A DNA stretch of 32,211 nucleotides, from NCBI RefSeq assembly GCF_014694405.1, contig NZ_JAAUWV010000052.1:1-32211 (forward strand). Direction: 5' to 3'. A model generated the notes under the pieces. That model saw nothing but the letters and a program-made list of their open reading frames with translations. It ran no database searches and had not been told where the DNA came from. Position 1 is the first letter of the stretch, and each line of letters starts with the position of its first letter. This DNA comes from Pseudoalteromonas sp. S16_S37 (GTDB taxonomy: Bacteria; Pseudomonadota; Gammaproteobacteria; Enterobacterales; Alteromonadaceae). Below, piece after piece: positions 8,700 to 16,914 of this stretch. Made by a program: the position numbers and the translations under genes.

Positions 8700-10001
8700 A
8701 TGAAAAAAGCCAGCAAAGAAGAGATATATGATCGCTTAGCTAATGTCGAAGATGCCCGAGCATGTGAAGCGATAGATAATGACGCTTGTAAACAGGTGCC
8801 TGGTAACTTCGTTTTTATGCTTATTAGCCAAGTGTTTAGTAAATTCGCTGACGCACTTCTCAATCCTAAAGTAACGCTGCCTTGGCTAATGCAAGGGCTT
8901 GGTGTGTCGAGTGCCTTTATAGCTTGGCTAGTTCCCATTCGCGAGTCAGGTTCTTTACTCCCACAACTCGCTATTGCCAGTTATATTCGTACTCTGTCAG
9001 TCAGAAAATGGGTCTGGGTGGTTGGAGCATTGATTCAGGCATTATGCATTGCCGCGATGGTAACTATTGCGCTGACATTAACTGGTAGTCAGGCTGGATG
9101 GGCCTTAGTCGGCGTATTAAGTGTATTTAGCTTGGCGAGAGGGTTCAATTCTATTGCCGCAAAAGATGTTTTGGGGAAGGTTATCCCCAAATCTCAACGA
9201 GGTAATATTAGTGGCTTAGCAGCGAGCATGTCAGGACTGGCAACACTGTTGTTTGCGTTAATTTTGGCCATCATGCCCGAAAGTATCCAATATCAAGCCG
9301 TACTGATAGCCTTAGTATTAGGTTTTACGATGTGGTTATTTGCAGCCGGGTTTTATAGCCAAATAGTGGAATACAAAGGGGCGACCGATGGCGGTAAAAA
9401 CGGACTTAAACTGGCGCTGAGTAAACTTAAACTACTTTACCAAGAGAGAAGTTTTGGACACTTCGTGCTAACGCGTGCGTTATTGTTATGCTCTGCATTG
9501 AGTGCACCGTTTTATATTGTTTTGGCATCACAGCAGCAGCTCAATTTACCGCTGCTAGCGATATTTATGGCTGTGTCTGGAGGTGCAAGTTTAATATCCG
9601 CACCAATTTGGGGGAGATTAAGCGACTTGTCGAGTAAGCTCGTTTTGATGGTTAGCGCTGCGCTTGTGACGATAAATGGCTTGGTGGTATATCTTGTCGC
9701 ACAACATGATAACGCATTACTTAAAAGTATCTGGTTTCTCCCTAGTATGTATTTTTTATTAAGTGTGGCACACCAAGGGGTTAGACTTGGACGAAAAACC
9801 TACTTGGTAAATTTAGCACAGGGTAATCAACGAACGGATTATGTCTCAGTGAGTAACACAGTGATAGGTGTCTTATTATTGCTGTTAGGAAGTATTGGTT
9901 TTTTAGATAGTTGGTTATCTGTCTCTGGACTAATTGTAACATATAGCTTGTTAGGATTGGTTGGTGCGATAAGTGCTGCTTTTTTAGCAGAAGTAGAGTA
10001 A
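8700..10001 (+). CDS. Major facilitator superfamily-type membrane protein
   Basis: 433-residue polytopic inner-membrane protein with roughly 10-12 hydrophobic helices. After a charged cytoplasmic N-terminus of about 35 residues come helices separated by short basic loops; the second half contains an MFS-like loop after helix 7-8 (APIWGRLSDLSSKLVLM, equivalent to the G-x-x-x-D-R/K loop). The first half has ARGFNSIAAKDVLGKVIPKSQRG, seen in MFS proteins of unknown substrate. Substrate cannot be inferred. It lies 75 bp after the NACHT gene on the same strand with no intervening terminator of standard form, so co-transcription is plausible. The ribosome-binding site upstream of the ATG at 8700 is poor, which could mean coupling or low expression. 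Confidence 0.75.
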   Translation: MKKASKEEIYDRLANVEDARACEAIDNDACKQVPGNFVFMLISQVFSKFADALLNPKVTLPWLMQGLGVSSAFIAWLVPIRESGSLLPQLAIASYIRTLSVRKWVWVVGALIQALCIAAMVTIALTLTGSQAGWALVGVLSVFSLARGFNSIAAKDVLGKVIPKSQRGNISGLAASMSGLATLLFALILAIMPESIQYQAVLIALVLGFTMWLFAAGFYSQIVEYKGATDGGKNGLKLALSKLKLLYQERSFGHFVLTRALLLCSALSAPFYIVLASQQQLNLPLLAIFMAVSGGASLISAPIWGRLSDLSSKLVLMVSAALVTINGLVVYLVAQHDNALLKSIWFLPSMYFLLSVAHQGVRLGRKTYLVNLAQGNQRTDYVSVSNTVIGVLLLLLGSIGFLDSWLSVSGLIVTYSLLGLVGAISAAFLAEVE

Positions 10002-10063
10002 GGTTTAGCGGTTGTTTTTAAAAAATTAACGTAAATATATAGATATTTTGAAGAGGCAGAAGG

Positions 10064-10603
10064 ATGTTGAAAAAAGTTATATTGGCACTGCTATTGGTGA
10101 TTGCATTACCCTTTATCATTGCGTTGTTTATTCCTAAGAGTTATCACGTAGAGAGACATGTCGTCATAGAGCGACCTGTTGAGCCGGTTTTTTCCTATAT
10201 AAAGCATCTAAAGAATCAAGGAAATTACAGTAGATGGGACCAAATGGACCCTAACATGCAGAAAACCTACAAAGGTGAGGATGGCACTGTTGGTTTTGTG
10301 TCTACTTGGCGCAGTGACGATCCTGAGGTGGGTGCTGGAGAACAAGAGATCATTAAAATTGATGAAAACAAGCGTATCGACTTTGAGCTGCGTTTTATTG
10401 AGCCATTTCAGTCCACAGACCCGGCATATATGACGACAGAGAGTGTTTCTGGCGGAACCAAAGTGGCTTGGGGCTTTCAGGGAAATATGGATTACCCAAT
10501 CAACCTAATGTTGCTAGTGATGGACTTTGAACAAGTGCTTGGCAATGATTTACAAGTGGGGTTAGAAAACCTCAAAGAAATTCTCGAAGCGCCTACAAAC
10601 TAG
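10064..10603 (+). CDS. Membrane-anchored SRPBCC (START/Bet v1-like) domain protein
   Basis: 179 residues. Residues 4-25 are one hydrophobic helix (signal anchor), followed by an SRPBCC fold: HVERHVVIERPVEPVFSYIKHLKN is the typical first strand and helix of polyketide cyclase/dehydrase-type proteins, GTVGFVSTWRSDDPEVGAGEQEIIKI and KRIDFELRFIEPF are central strands, and the C-terminal helix is DFEQVLGNDLQVGLENLKEIL. Such proteins bind hydrophobic ligands; the ligand here is unknown. A GAGG lies seven bases before the ATG. It follows the MFS gene by about 60 bp and ends at a strong terminator, so it is probably the last gene of that transcript. Confidence 0.75.
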   Translation: MLKKVILALLLVIALPFIIALFIPKSYHVERHVVIERPVEPVFSYIKHLKNQGNYSRWDQMDPNMQKTYKGEDGTVGFVSTWRSDDPEVGAGEQEIIKIDENKRIDFELRFIEPFQSTDPAYMTTESVSGGTKVAWGFQGNMDYPINLMLLVMDFEQVLGNDLQVGLENLKEILEAPTN

Positions 10604-10612
10604 AGCGAATCT

Positions 10613-10650
10613 GATATAAAAAAACCGCATAACAGCGGTTTTTTTATATC
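10613..10650. terminator. Bidirectional intrinsic terminator
   Basis: Perfect 16-base arms, GATATAAAAAAACCGC (10613-10628) and its complement (10635-10650), surround a six-base loop ATAACA. The GC core is flanked by A7 and T7, so it can terminate on both strands: the SRPBCC gene from the left and the convergent Lys/Ala-rich gene from the right. Confidence 0.92.
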
Positions 10651-10670
10651 TTGCAAAATTGCGTGGCAGT

Positions 10671-11060
10671 TTAAACTACACCACGAGGCAAGCGACAATC
10701 ATGGTCTTTACGTGCCAACTCTACAATCCAAAGCTCTTCAGCTGTGTAGCCTTCAGAGTTCTCTTTAATGACTTTAAAAGGCGCTTTTTTATCAGCTTTA
10801 ACTGGCGCTGCCTTGCTCGTTTTTGCTTTTTTAGCAGGTGCCGCTTTCTTAGTTGCTGCCTTTTTTGGTGCTTCGCTAGGTGCCGCTGAACCAGAAGTAA
10901 GCTCTTCTGTTAATGCAGCTACTTCTGCAAGGCGTAGATTCTTTCCGCCATCAATGCTGTACCAACCTGATTTGGTAGTGATTTCAGGCTTCTTGCCATG
11001 GGCAGCTTCGTAAGCAGCTTCAAAAGCGCTCAATACTTCAGTTTTATCTAGTTTACTCAT
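10671..11060 (-). CDS. Hypothetical protein with Lys/Ala-rich linker
   Basis: 129 residues, function unknown. Residues 1-52 look like a small folded domain (LSAFEAAYEAAHGKKPEI...GWYSIDGGKNLRLAEVAALTEEL). Residues 60-95 are a low-complexity linker of KKAA, PAKK and APVK units, similar in composition to histone H1 or DNA-binding tails. Residues 95-129 (KVIKENSEGYTAEELWIVELARKDHDCRLPRGVV) form a second short conserved-looking block. The basic linker suggests interaction with nucleic acid or a polyanion, but this is inference from composition only. It diverges from the Nif3-family gene and shares the bidirectional terminator on its 3' side. The gene looks real because of its start, clean end and codon pattern. 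Confidence 0.65.
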   Translation of the reverse strand: MSKLDKTEVLSAFEAAYEAAHGKKPEITTKSGWYSIDGGKNLRLAEVAALTEELTSGSAAPSEAPKKAATKKAAPAKKAKTSKAAPVKADKKAPFKVIKENSEGYTAEELWIVELARKDHDCRLPRGVV

Positions 11061-11224
11061 CGTAGATCCTAGTCGTTTTATACGCGGATACGCGGGATTT
11101 AAGATTAAAGAGTATTTATACCCATATTTGAGCGATTTTTCAATTTTTTAAGGGTTTTGCTTCCAATTTGCCCATATAAACGCCAAAATTTGGTACTTAT
11201 CTAATAAAAAATACTGGTTACTTC

Positions 11225-11977
11225 ATGAAGCGTTCAGATTTCACCCAATTATTAAATTCGTTATTAAAACCTGATGCTGTGAGAGATTTTGCACCCAATG
11301 GATTGCAGGTCGAAGGAGCTGAGCAGGTGAAAAAAATCATCACAGGCGTGACGGCCAGCCAAGCTTTAATTGATTCGGCGATTGAATTACAAGCAGATAC
11401 TATTTTGGTACATCACGGCTACTTTTGGAAAGGTGAGGCGCAGGTGATAACCGGTATGAAAAAAAGAAGAATAGCCTCGCTATTAGCAAATGATATTAAT
11501 CTATATGGCTATCATCTTCCCTTAGATATCCATCCTGAGCTTGGTAATAATGCACAACTAGCGCGAATGCTTGATATGGAGTTAATTGGAGGCTTAGAAC
11601 CTACGCCGAATAGTGTTCCAGTATACGGAAAACTCAAGACCCCGATGTCAGCCGAAGTGTTTGCTGAAAAAATAGCCACTACGTTAAATAGAAAGCCTTT
11701 AGTTAATCGTGTACGTAACGAGCCGATAGAAACAATCGCGTGGTGTACAGGCGGAGGTCAAGGCTATATTGATTTAGCTGCCAGTCAAGGCGTCGATGCG
11801 TATTTAACTGGCGAAGCGTCGGAGCAAACGATTCATAGTTCTAATGAGCAGGGCATTGACTTTTTTGCCGCTGGTCATCACGCAACTGAGCGTTACGGGA
11901 TTAAAGCGCTTGGAGAATATCTCACAGAGCAATACGGCTTCGATGTGACCTTTATTGATATCGATAACCCGGTATAA
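11225..11977 (+). CDS. Nif3-like dinuclear metal centre protein (YbgI/DUF34 family)
   Basis: 250 residues, full length for the short bacterial Nif3/YbgI form (E. coli YbgI 247). Visible family motifs: FAPNGLQVEG near residue 20, ILVHHGYFWKG (metal-binding His pair) near 60-70, LYGYHLPLDIHPELGNNAQLA near 92-112, and the C-terminal metal motif FAAGHHATERYG near 217-228. Family members form hexameric toroids with two metal ions per subunit; GTP cyclohydrolase I type 2 naming in databases is not established for most homologues, and the cellular role is unsettled. No clear Shine-Dalgarno precedes the ATG at 11225, but it matches the family N-terminus. Confidence 0.92.
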   Translation: MKRSDFTQLLNSLLKPDAVRDFAPNGLQVEGAEQVKKIITGVTASQALIDSAIELQADTILVHHGYFWKGEAQVITGMKKRRIASLLANDINLYGYHLPLDIHPELGNNAQLARMLDMELIGGLEPTPNSVPVYGKLKTPMSAEVFAEKIATTLNRKPLVNRVRNEPIETIAWCTGGGQGYIDLAASQGVDAYLTGEASEQTIHSSNEQGIDFFAAGHHATERYGIKALGEYLTEQYGFDVTFIDIDNPV

Positions 11978-11992
11978 AAGTAAATAGCGAGA

Positions 11993-12012
11993 GAGGCGCC
12001 TTATAGCGCCTC
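11993..12012. terminator. Hairpin between convergent genes
   Basis: GAGGCGC (11993-11999) and GCGCCTC (12006-12012) form a perfect stem, and the stop codon of the minus-strand ElyC-like gene lies in the loop. T runs are weak on both sides, so it may be an imperfect shared terminator. Confidence 0.45.
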
Positions 12013-12750
12013 AGGGTCTATCCAGCGCCTAATCTGTATCCAAGCTTTACCCAGCAGTTCATAAAAATGAGCGGTAACGGCTTTCAAGGCGGTTACTTGC
12101 GCGATAAATTGCTTGTAAGGAGGTTGGCTGGCAAAGTTATAAAATTGCGTCGGCGCTTTAATAATTTCTACGCCTTGCGCAAGAAATAAGTCCTTTGCTC
12201 GTTCCATATGGCTAGCAGACGTTACAAGGGCTACTTTTCTATCAACGAGATATCGTGCGAGCTGTTTCGCTTCATCCTTTGTGTCTAATGCATTAGGGTT
12301 TGTTAGAATGCGCGATGCATTGATGCCAAGTTCTATCGCAGTTTGCTTCATTAAGTTAGCACTTGTTTGCCCTGAGACGATTAGTTGAGCTTCTTTATAG
12401 TGATGCGCAAGGCGCACACCTTCTGTTAAGCGAGACAAGGCACACCCGCCTAGTTGCGCATTAGCATTTAATCGGTTGTTGGCATACACATCACAGCCCA
12501 GCACGACAACTTTTTCGACATTAGTGTGTTTTTTAGCGTTAAATGTACTCAGTCTTGCTTCATTTGGAGAAATAATCTTATCTGCAACATAGGGAGTGCT
12601 AATAAACCAGGTGCCAATTAATACAAGCCAAGCAACGACATACGACTTTTTGTTGGCTTTACTAATGAACAGTAGACAGATGGCAAGAGTGATAAGTGCA
12701 AGAGGGAGGGGCATTAGTAAGCTGCCCAGCACTTTTTTTATAACAAACAT
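12001..12750 (-). CDS. elyC: ElyC/SanA/YdcF-family (DUF218) envelope protein
   Basis: 249 residues from the ATG at 12750. Two N-terminal hydrophobic helices (about residues 8-30 and 36-55) anchor a periplasmic DUF218 domain: VEKVVVLGCDVYANN, ALSRLTEGVRLAHHY, AQLIVSGQ, DTKDEAKQLARYLVDRKVALVTSASHMERA. E. coli ElyC, of similar size and topology, affects envelope biogenesis and the fate of undecaprenyl phosphate carriers; the same role is inferred here. The first glycine motif reads LGCD where relatives usually have LGGG, an oddity at a conserved turn. A start five codons upstream (12765) would lie inside the metR terminator hairpin, so the inner ATG is preferred. The symbol is by similarity of domain plan. 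Confidence 0.75.
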   Translation of the reverse strand: MFVIKKVLGSLLMPLPLALITLAICLLFISKANKKSYVVAWLVLIGTWFISTPYVADKIISPNEARLSTFNAKKHTNVEKVVVLGCDVYANNRLNANAQLGGCALSRLTEGVRLAHHYKEAQLIVSGQTSANLMKQTAIELGINASRILTNPNALDTKDEAKQLARYLVDRKVALVTSASHMERAKDLFLAQGVEIIKAPTQFYNFASQPPYKQFIAQVTALKAVTAHFYELLGKAWIQIRRWIDPEAL

Positions 12751-12752
12751 AT

Positions 12753-12777
12753 AAAACCCAACCAATTAGATTGGGTT
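12753..12777 (-). terminator. Terminator of metR, just before the ElyC-like start
   Basis: On the minus strand AACCCAA (12777-12771) pairs with TTGGGTT (12761-12755), loop of 9, then TTTTAT. It ends three bases before the downstream ATG at 12750. It probably ends metR transcription or acts as an attenuator before the ElyC-like gene. Confidence 0.65.
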
Positions 12778-12810
12778 CTAGTGTAGTTAAAACGATATTA
12801 AAAGAACAGC

Positions 12811-13698
12811 TTAACGGTTATTGTTCTGCTTACATGTATTTAGAAAATGTCTATAAACGGGGTTGTCTTTCATCGTTTTTTTCATCGCTAAGTACATCGG
12901 TCGATTTAAGCCTAGCGCACCTAAAGGAATAGATTTGATTAATCCTTGGCTTTCGTATGGTGTAACTAACCAGTCCGGGAGTGCTGCTACGCCCATTCCT
13001 GCGCTAACAAGCTGAAAAATCAAAAGGCCTTGGTCAACTGTTTTCAAGGTACCATCAAAGCGTGCATTTTGAATGAAGTGCTTAAAAATATCCTGTCGTT
13101 CTCTAGGGATGGGATATGAAATGATGGTCTCGTCTTTAAGATCAAGTGCTGTAACATAAGCTTTCTTAGCCAGCTCATGATCAGGTGAGACAATCAGCTT
13201 TAGTTTGAAATCAAAAAGGTGTGCATATTCAAGTTTGTCTTGCTCACGGATGTCAGATGTCAATACTAGGTCTAGGTCATCATCAAGAAGCTCAGGAATT
13301 GCGTCGTAGCTAAAGCCGCGTTCGTAATCAACTTTTATATCTGGCCAAAAGTTATTAAATTCTTTTATTGTTGGCAATAACCAGTGGAAGCAAGCGTGGC
13401 ACTCAACACTTAGTTTCAAGTGTGAGATTGGCTGATTTAGGCTTTCCTTTAGCCTACATTTTGTTGCTTCGACGCGAGGCAAAATATCATTAGCAAGTTC
13501 TAGCAAAAGCATCCCTTGTGGCGTGAAGCGCACTGGCTGAGTTTTTCTTTCAAACAATTGGCAATCAAGTTTATTTTCTAAGTCTTTAATTTGATGAGAC
13601 AAAGCTGATTGCGTCAAGAACAACTCACGGGCCGTATTGACGAGTGAACCAGTGTCTTTAAGGGTTGCGATGGTTTTCAGGTGCTTTATGTCGATCAT
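12811..13698 (-). CDS. metR: LysR-type regulator of methionine biosynthesis
   Basis: 295 residues. It matches E. coli MetR by eye throughout: MIDIKHLKTIATLKDTGSL, TQSALSHQIKDLENKL (HTH recognition helix), RFTPQG, LKLSVECHACFHWLLPTIKEF, DLVLTSDI, LKLIVSPDHELAKK, and AGMGVAALPDWLV. MetR is a homocysteine-responsive activator of metE, metH and related genes. A tandem MetJ operator lies upstream (13772-13787), as expected for metR, which is MetJ-repressed in enterics. Unlike E. coli, no metE is divergently adjacent; the upstream flank is a gene-poor stretch. The stretch before the ATG has only a weak ribosome-binding site. Confidence 0.92.
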   Translation of the reverse strand: MIDIKHLKTIATLKDTGSLVNTARELFLTQSALSHQIKDLENKLDCQLFERKTQPVRFTPQGMLLLELANDILPRVEATKCRLKESLNQPISHLKLSVECHACFHWLLPTIKEFNNFWPDIKVDYERGFSYDAIPELLDDDLDLVLTSDIREQDKLEYAHLFDFKLKLIVSPDHELAKKAYVTALDLKDETIISYPIPRERQDIFKHFIQNARFDGTLKTVDQGLLIFQLVSAGMGVAALPDWLVTPYESQGLIKSIPLGALGLNRPMYLAMKKTMKDNPVYRHFLNTCKQNNNR

Positions 13699-13722
13699 CT
13701 TTAATAAATCTCATTATTAGTG

Positions 13723-13735
13723 TGAGTTAAACTCA
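13723..13735. promoter_or_regulatory. MetR-like palindrome upstream of metR
   Basis: TGAGTTAAACTCA is a perfect palindrome about 25-37 bp upstream of the metR start. It has the spacing of the MetR consensus TGAA-N5-TTCA with one symmetric change in each half. It may be an autoregulatory site; the match is partial. Confidence 0.35.
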
Positions 13736-13771
13736 GATTGCTTTCCCTGAACCTCAGTCATTACCTAATAG

Positions 13772-13787
13772 TAACGTCTAGACGTCT
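13772..13787. promoter_or_regulatory. Tandem MetJ operator (met boxes)
   Basis: TAACGTCT followed directly by AGACGTCT: the second box matches the MetJ consensus AGACGTCT 8/8 and the first 6/8. At least two adjacent boxes are needed for cooperative MetJ-SAM binding. It lies about 75-90 bp upstream of the metR start, so SAM-loaded MetJ would repress metR. Confidence 0.82.
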
Positions 13788-14330
13788 ATAAAACCAGCAA
13801 TCGATGATTAGTTTTTAATAAAATCACTATAACACTATTTTTGACAGCGTTGTCATTCTTTATTTAAGTTTTTTACAAAAAAAACAAATTAATTTTATTC
13901 ATCTTACTTTGTTGGGGTTTCATTTATATCAATCTGACTCACGCGGTACTTTTTTTGAGTTTAGATTGTTTGAATACCAATCCAATTGCTACATGCTAGT
14001 AACTTAGGCGTTTGCTCAATAGAGCAAATCTGTACTTTGAAATTAGCAATAGCGATAGTTGTTGCAGAAGAACCTAAACGGCATGTTGTTCCCTTATTTT
14101 CTACATAAGAACTTGGCGTTCGGTAATTACGTTAAATATTACTCGCGTTGGCGAGATAAGAAGAGCTAAGTTTCTAGACATCTTATTAGGTGAAAGCGTA
14201 TCAGTTGTGAATGAGCATAAAACCATAGAAAAGCTACTAGGCAGATAAGTTTATGCCTAAATACTACTTGATGGGCTTTTAAATGACTTAAACTCTGAGC
14301 AATAGCTATGAAAATACCGTTACTTCTCGC
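13788..14330. other. Gene-poor intergenic stretch with repeat start and a degraded frame
   Basis: No convincing gene lies between the met boxes and the end of the GGDEF-EAL gene. ATACCAATCC at 13974-13983 matches the start of the repeat at 31958. A frame open without ATG from 14078 to the TAA at 14246-14248 (about 56 codons, ending ...VNEHKTIEKLLGR) looks partly protein-like and may be a decayed gene. TGACA-N4-TGTCA (13838 region) is a small palindrome. Otherwise AT-rich and featureless to my reading. Confidence 0.4.
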
Positions 14331-14348
14331 TTAGCCGAATTTGGCTAA
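14331..14348 (-). terminator. Small hairpin at the end of the GGDEF-EAL gene
   Basis: TTAGCC (14331-14336) and GGCTAA (14343-14348) form a 6-bp stem that includes the stop codon of the minus-strand gene. No T tract follows, so it is a weak candidate. Confidence 0.3.
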
Positions 14349-16720
14349 ATAGATAACATCATTTCAGTATTACTAATCAAAAACTGCATCGCTTGATCCG
14401 CTGGTAGTGGTTTTGAAACCATAAATCCTTGTCCAAATTGGCAGCCTTTACGTTTAAGTAATGCCCATTGTTTAGGGTTTTCTATTCCCTCGGCAACCAC
14501 TTTTAAATCTAATGAACGTGCTAAAGATAATATTGCATCAATTAATGGGTTTTCTTTATGAGTCAATTTATCTACAAAGCTTTTATCCAGTTTTAAAACG
14601 TGAATAGGGAGTTGATGCAAGTAGCCAAGAGCTGAGTAACCTGTACCGAAGTCGTCGAGGTAAAGTTTTACACCAAGAGGTTCTAAGCCGCGAATAATTT
14701 GGGTGGCTAACTTTAGATTTTCAATCAAACCTGACTCTGTGATCTCTAAACAAAGCGCGCCGTTTGGCAATTGGTAATCTATATAAATCTGCTGCATATA
14801 GGTGACAAAATCTAGGCTCGCAAAATGTCTAGATGACACATTAACAGTGATCCGCGTCATAGGTTGCCCAGATTGGCGCCAAGCTTGAAGTTGTTTTGCG
14901 GCCAAACGCAGTAAGTGTAAATCTAAATCGATAATTTGACCTGTTTGCTCTGCGATAGGAATAAAGTCATTTGGTGGCACTAAGCCATTATTTGGATGAT
15001 GCCATCTAACGAGAGCTTCAAAACTCACAACATGCGGGTCATTCAATGCAAAGATAGGCTGAAAATACAGCTCAAACTCATTATTTCGGATACCATGTTG
15101 CAAATCGTTTTCAATATCAGCTTGGCGTTTCAACTTTTTACGCATCGCATTATTAAAATAACATACCTGCCCACGGCCACGAGACTTAGCTTCATACATG
15201 GCTGCATCAGCCTGTTGTAAAAGCGTTATGGCATTATCAGTGGCACTGTCGGTAAATGCAACGCCGATACTGCTAGATGCTTGTAATCTATGACCTTCGA
15301 TTAACAGCGGTTTGGCAATTGCCTCGTTAATTCTCTCAAGTGCCAATGCAACTTGTTCTTTGTCTTTGACATTTTCAATGAAAATCGCAAATTCGTCACC
15401 GCCGAGACGTGCAAAAGTATCAGTGCGGCGGATACAGTCTTTTATTAAATCAACAATAGCGACTAAAAAACGATCGCCAACATCATGGCCCAGCGCATCA
15501 TTAATGCTCTTAAACCTATCAAAATCTAAATACAGTAAACAGTGGAGGTTATCGTCTTCAACTCGCTCTAATGACAATATTGCGTGCTTTATTCTCTCTA
15601 ATAATAAGTAGCGGTTTGCAAGCCCTGTTAGCTCATCATGCAAAGCCCTGTGTTCAAGTGCTTGGCGCGACAATTGGCGGTCAATGGCCATACTAACTTG
15701 ACGACTAATATAGGTCAAAATAGACAAATGGTGGTGATTGAAAGCTTTATCTTGGGTGTAGCTTTGAATAACTATTACCCCTTGGTATTGCTCATTTACA
15801 GCAAAGGGGACACCTAACCAAGATTTAGGCGATTGGCCAACCATTTTAAAATGACCTAATTCTATATGGTGTTCAAACTCTCTACTGTTACACAGCAAAG
15901 GTCTGCCAGATGTGAGCGTAAAGTAAGAAGCGGTGTGTTTTATTTGAGACTTTGATACACGCTGGTGGGCATTGCATTTTACTTTATTTTCAATGAGATA
16001 ATCTATTTCAAGGATGTCACTATAGCGATCATAGAGACCGATAAAAAAGTTCTCGGCAGGTAATTGGCTATTAATTATTTGGTATAACTCATCGTAAAAC
16101 GCCTCTAAATCGAGCGAACGATAAGTGATATTGGCAATTTTCAGTAAACATTGTTCGAGCTGCTGCGCTTGATTCAACTGCTCTATCGTGGTTTTAAGGT
16201 TGTTGAGCGTGTTGACCTGATTAATTTTGGCGCTTAACAAATGAGCTACAGTCGAGAGTATTTGCAGGTGGCCTTCGGTAAAATAATCTCTTTGAGGATG
16301 TTCACAATCAATAACGCCCAGTAGCTTATTTTCATAAACTAATGGCACACAGATCTCAGACAGGGCAGGTCGACTGTCTGCGATATACATCGGCTCTACA
16401 GACACATCGCTAGATACAAACGCTCGTCTAGTTCGTGCTACATGACCGGTGATACCTTGTTGGATGGGGATCTTTGTTTGTGCCACTTTGTAATCAGCAC
16501 TTTGATTTGCGACCCCCATGCTTGCTACTTCTTCTAAAAACTTTCCTTTTTCATCAGTAAGGTAGATAACACAATCTACAAACCCTAAGCGACTAACCAC
16601 TTGAGAAGTCACATAATCAAATAGCTCATCCAGTTGCGTGATCTGCAACAAAGAAGAAGAGAATTGATTAATGATGCTAAGCTGCTCTGTTTTTGATTCT
16701 AATTTGTTATTTGAAAGCAT
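14345..16720 (-). CDS. Dual GAF sensor with GGDEF and EAL domains (c-di-GMP turnover)
   Basis: 791-residue cytoplasmic protein with no membrane segment. Order: GAF domain (about 15-170), short helix, second GAF (about 195-350), GGDEF (about 360-520), EAL (about 535-780). The cyclase motif is intact, RLGGDEFAIF near residue 439, with RRTD five residues before it matching an inhibitory I-site RxxD. The phosphodiesterase domain keeps FEALVRW, NVSSRHF, EITESGLI, DDFGTGYS and VVAEGIEN, so both activities look possible; net direction cannot be predicted. GAF ligands are unknown. It diverges from pyrC across about 190 bp. An internal late start is unlikely because the GAF domain starts near residue 15. 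Confidence 0.93.
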   Translation of the reverse strand: MLSNNKLESKTEQLSIINQFSSSLLQITQLDELFDYVTSQVVSRLGFVDCVIYLTDEKGKFLEEVASMGVANQSADYKVAQTKIPIQQGITGHVARTRRAFVSSDVSVEPMYIADSRPALSEICVPLVYENKLLGVIDCEHPQRDYFTEGHLQILSTVAHLLSAKINQVNTLNNLKTTIEQLNQAQQLEQCLLKIANITYRSLDLEAFYDELYQIINSQLPAENFFIGLYDRYSDILEIDYLIENKVKCNAHQRVSKSQIKHTASYFTLTSGRPLLCNSREFEHHIELGHFKMVGQSPKSWLGVPFAVNEQYQGVIVIQSYTQDKAFNHHHLSILTYISRQVSMAIDRQLSRQALEHRALHDELTGLANRYLLLERIKHAILSLERVEDDNLHCLLYLDFDRFKSINDALGHDVGDRFLVAIVDLIKDCIRRTDTFARLGGDEFAIFIENVKDKEQVALALERINEAIAKPLLIEGHRLQASSSIGVAFTDSATDNAITLLQQADAAMYEAKSRGRGQVCYFNNAMRKKLKRQADIENDLQHGIRNNEFELYFQPIFALNDPHVVSFEALVRWHHPNNGLVPPNDFIPIAEQTGQIIDLDLHLLRLAAKQLQAWRQSGQPMTRITVNVSSRHFASLDFVTYMQQIYIDYQLPNGALCLEITESGLIENLKLATQIIRGLEPLGVKLYLDDFGTGYSALGYLHQLPIHVLKLDKSFVDKLTHKENPLIDAILSLARSLDLKVVAEGIENPKQWALLKRKGCQFGQGFMVSKPLPADQAMQFLISNTEMMLSI

Positions 16721-16914
16721 TTACATCGCTCACCGATAGAATTAGGGACAATTTAACTTACTTGCAAGATAAACGACACATTATTGCGAAAAAAAAAGCA
16801 TTTTAAACACACATAATCATAAAGGGCTAATTTTGTACTTTAGATTGGCTCAAATACTTTACTCTCTTTGGCTAACTGCCTATGATCGGGCAAATTCAGC
16901 CGTGGAAAAAAGCA

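Noticed and set aside
5655..10603. The NACHT region taken as a recently acquired genomic island
   Set aside because: No integrase, tRNA, direct repeats or composition change is visible at its flanks, so transfer is not supported from sequence alone.
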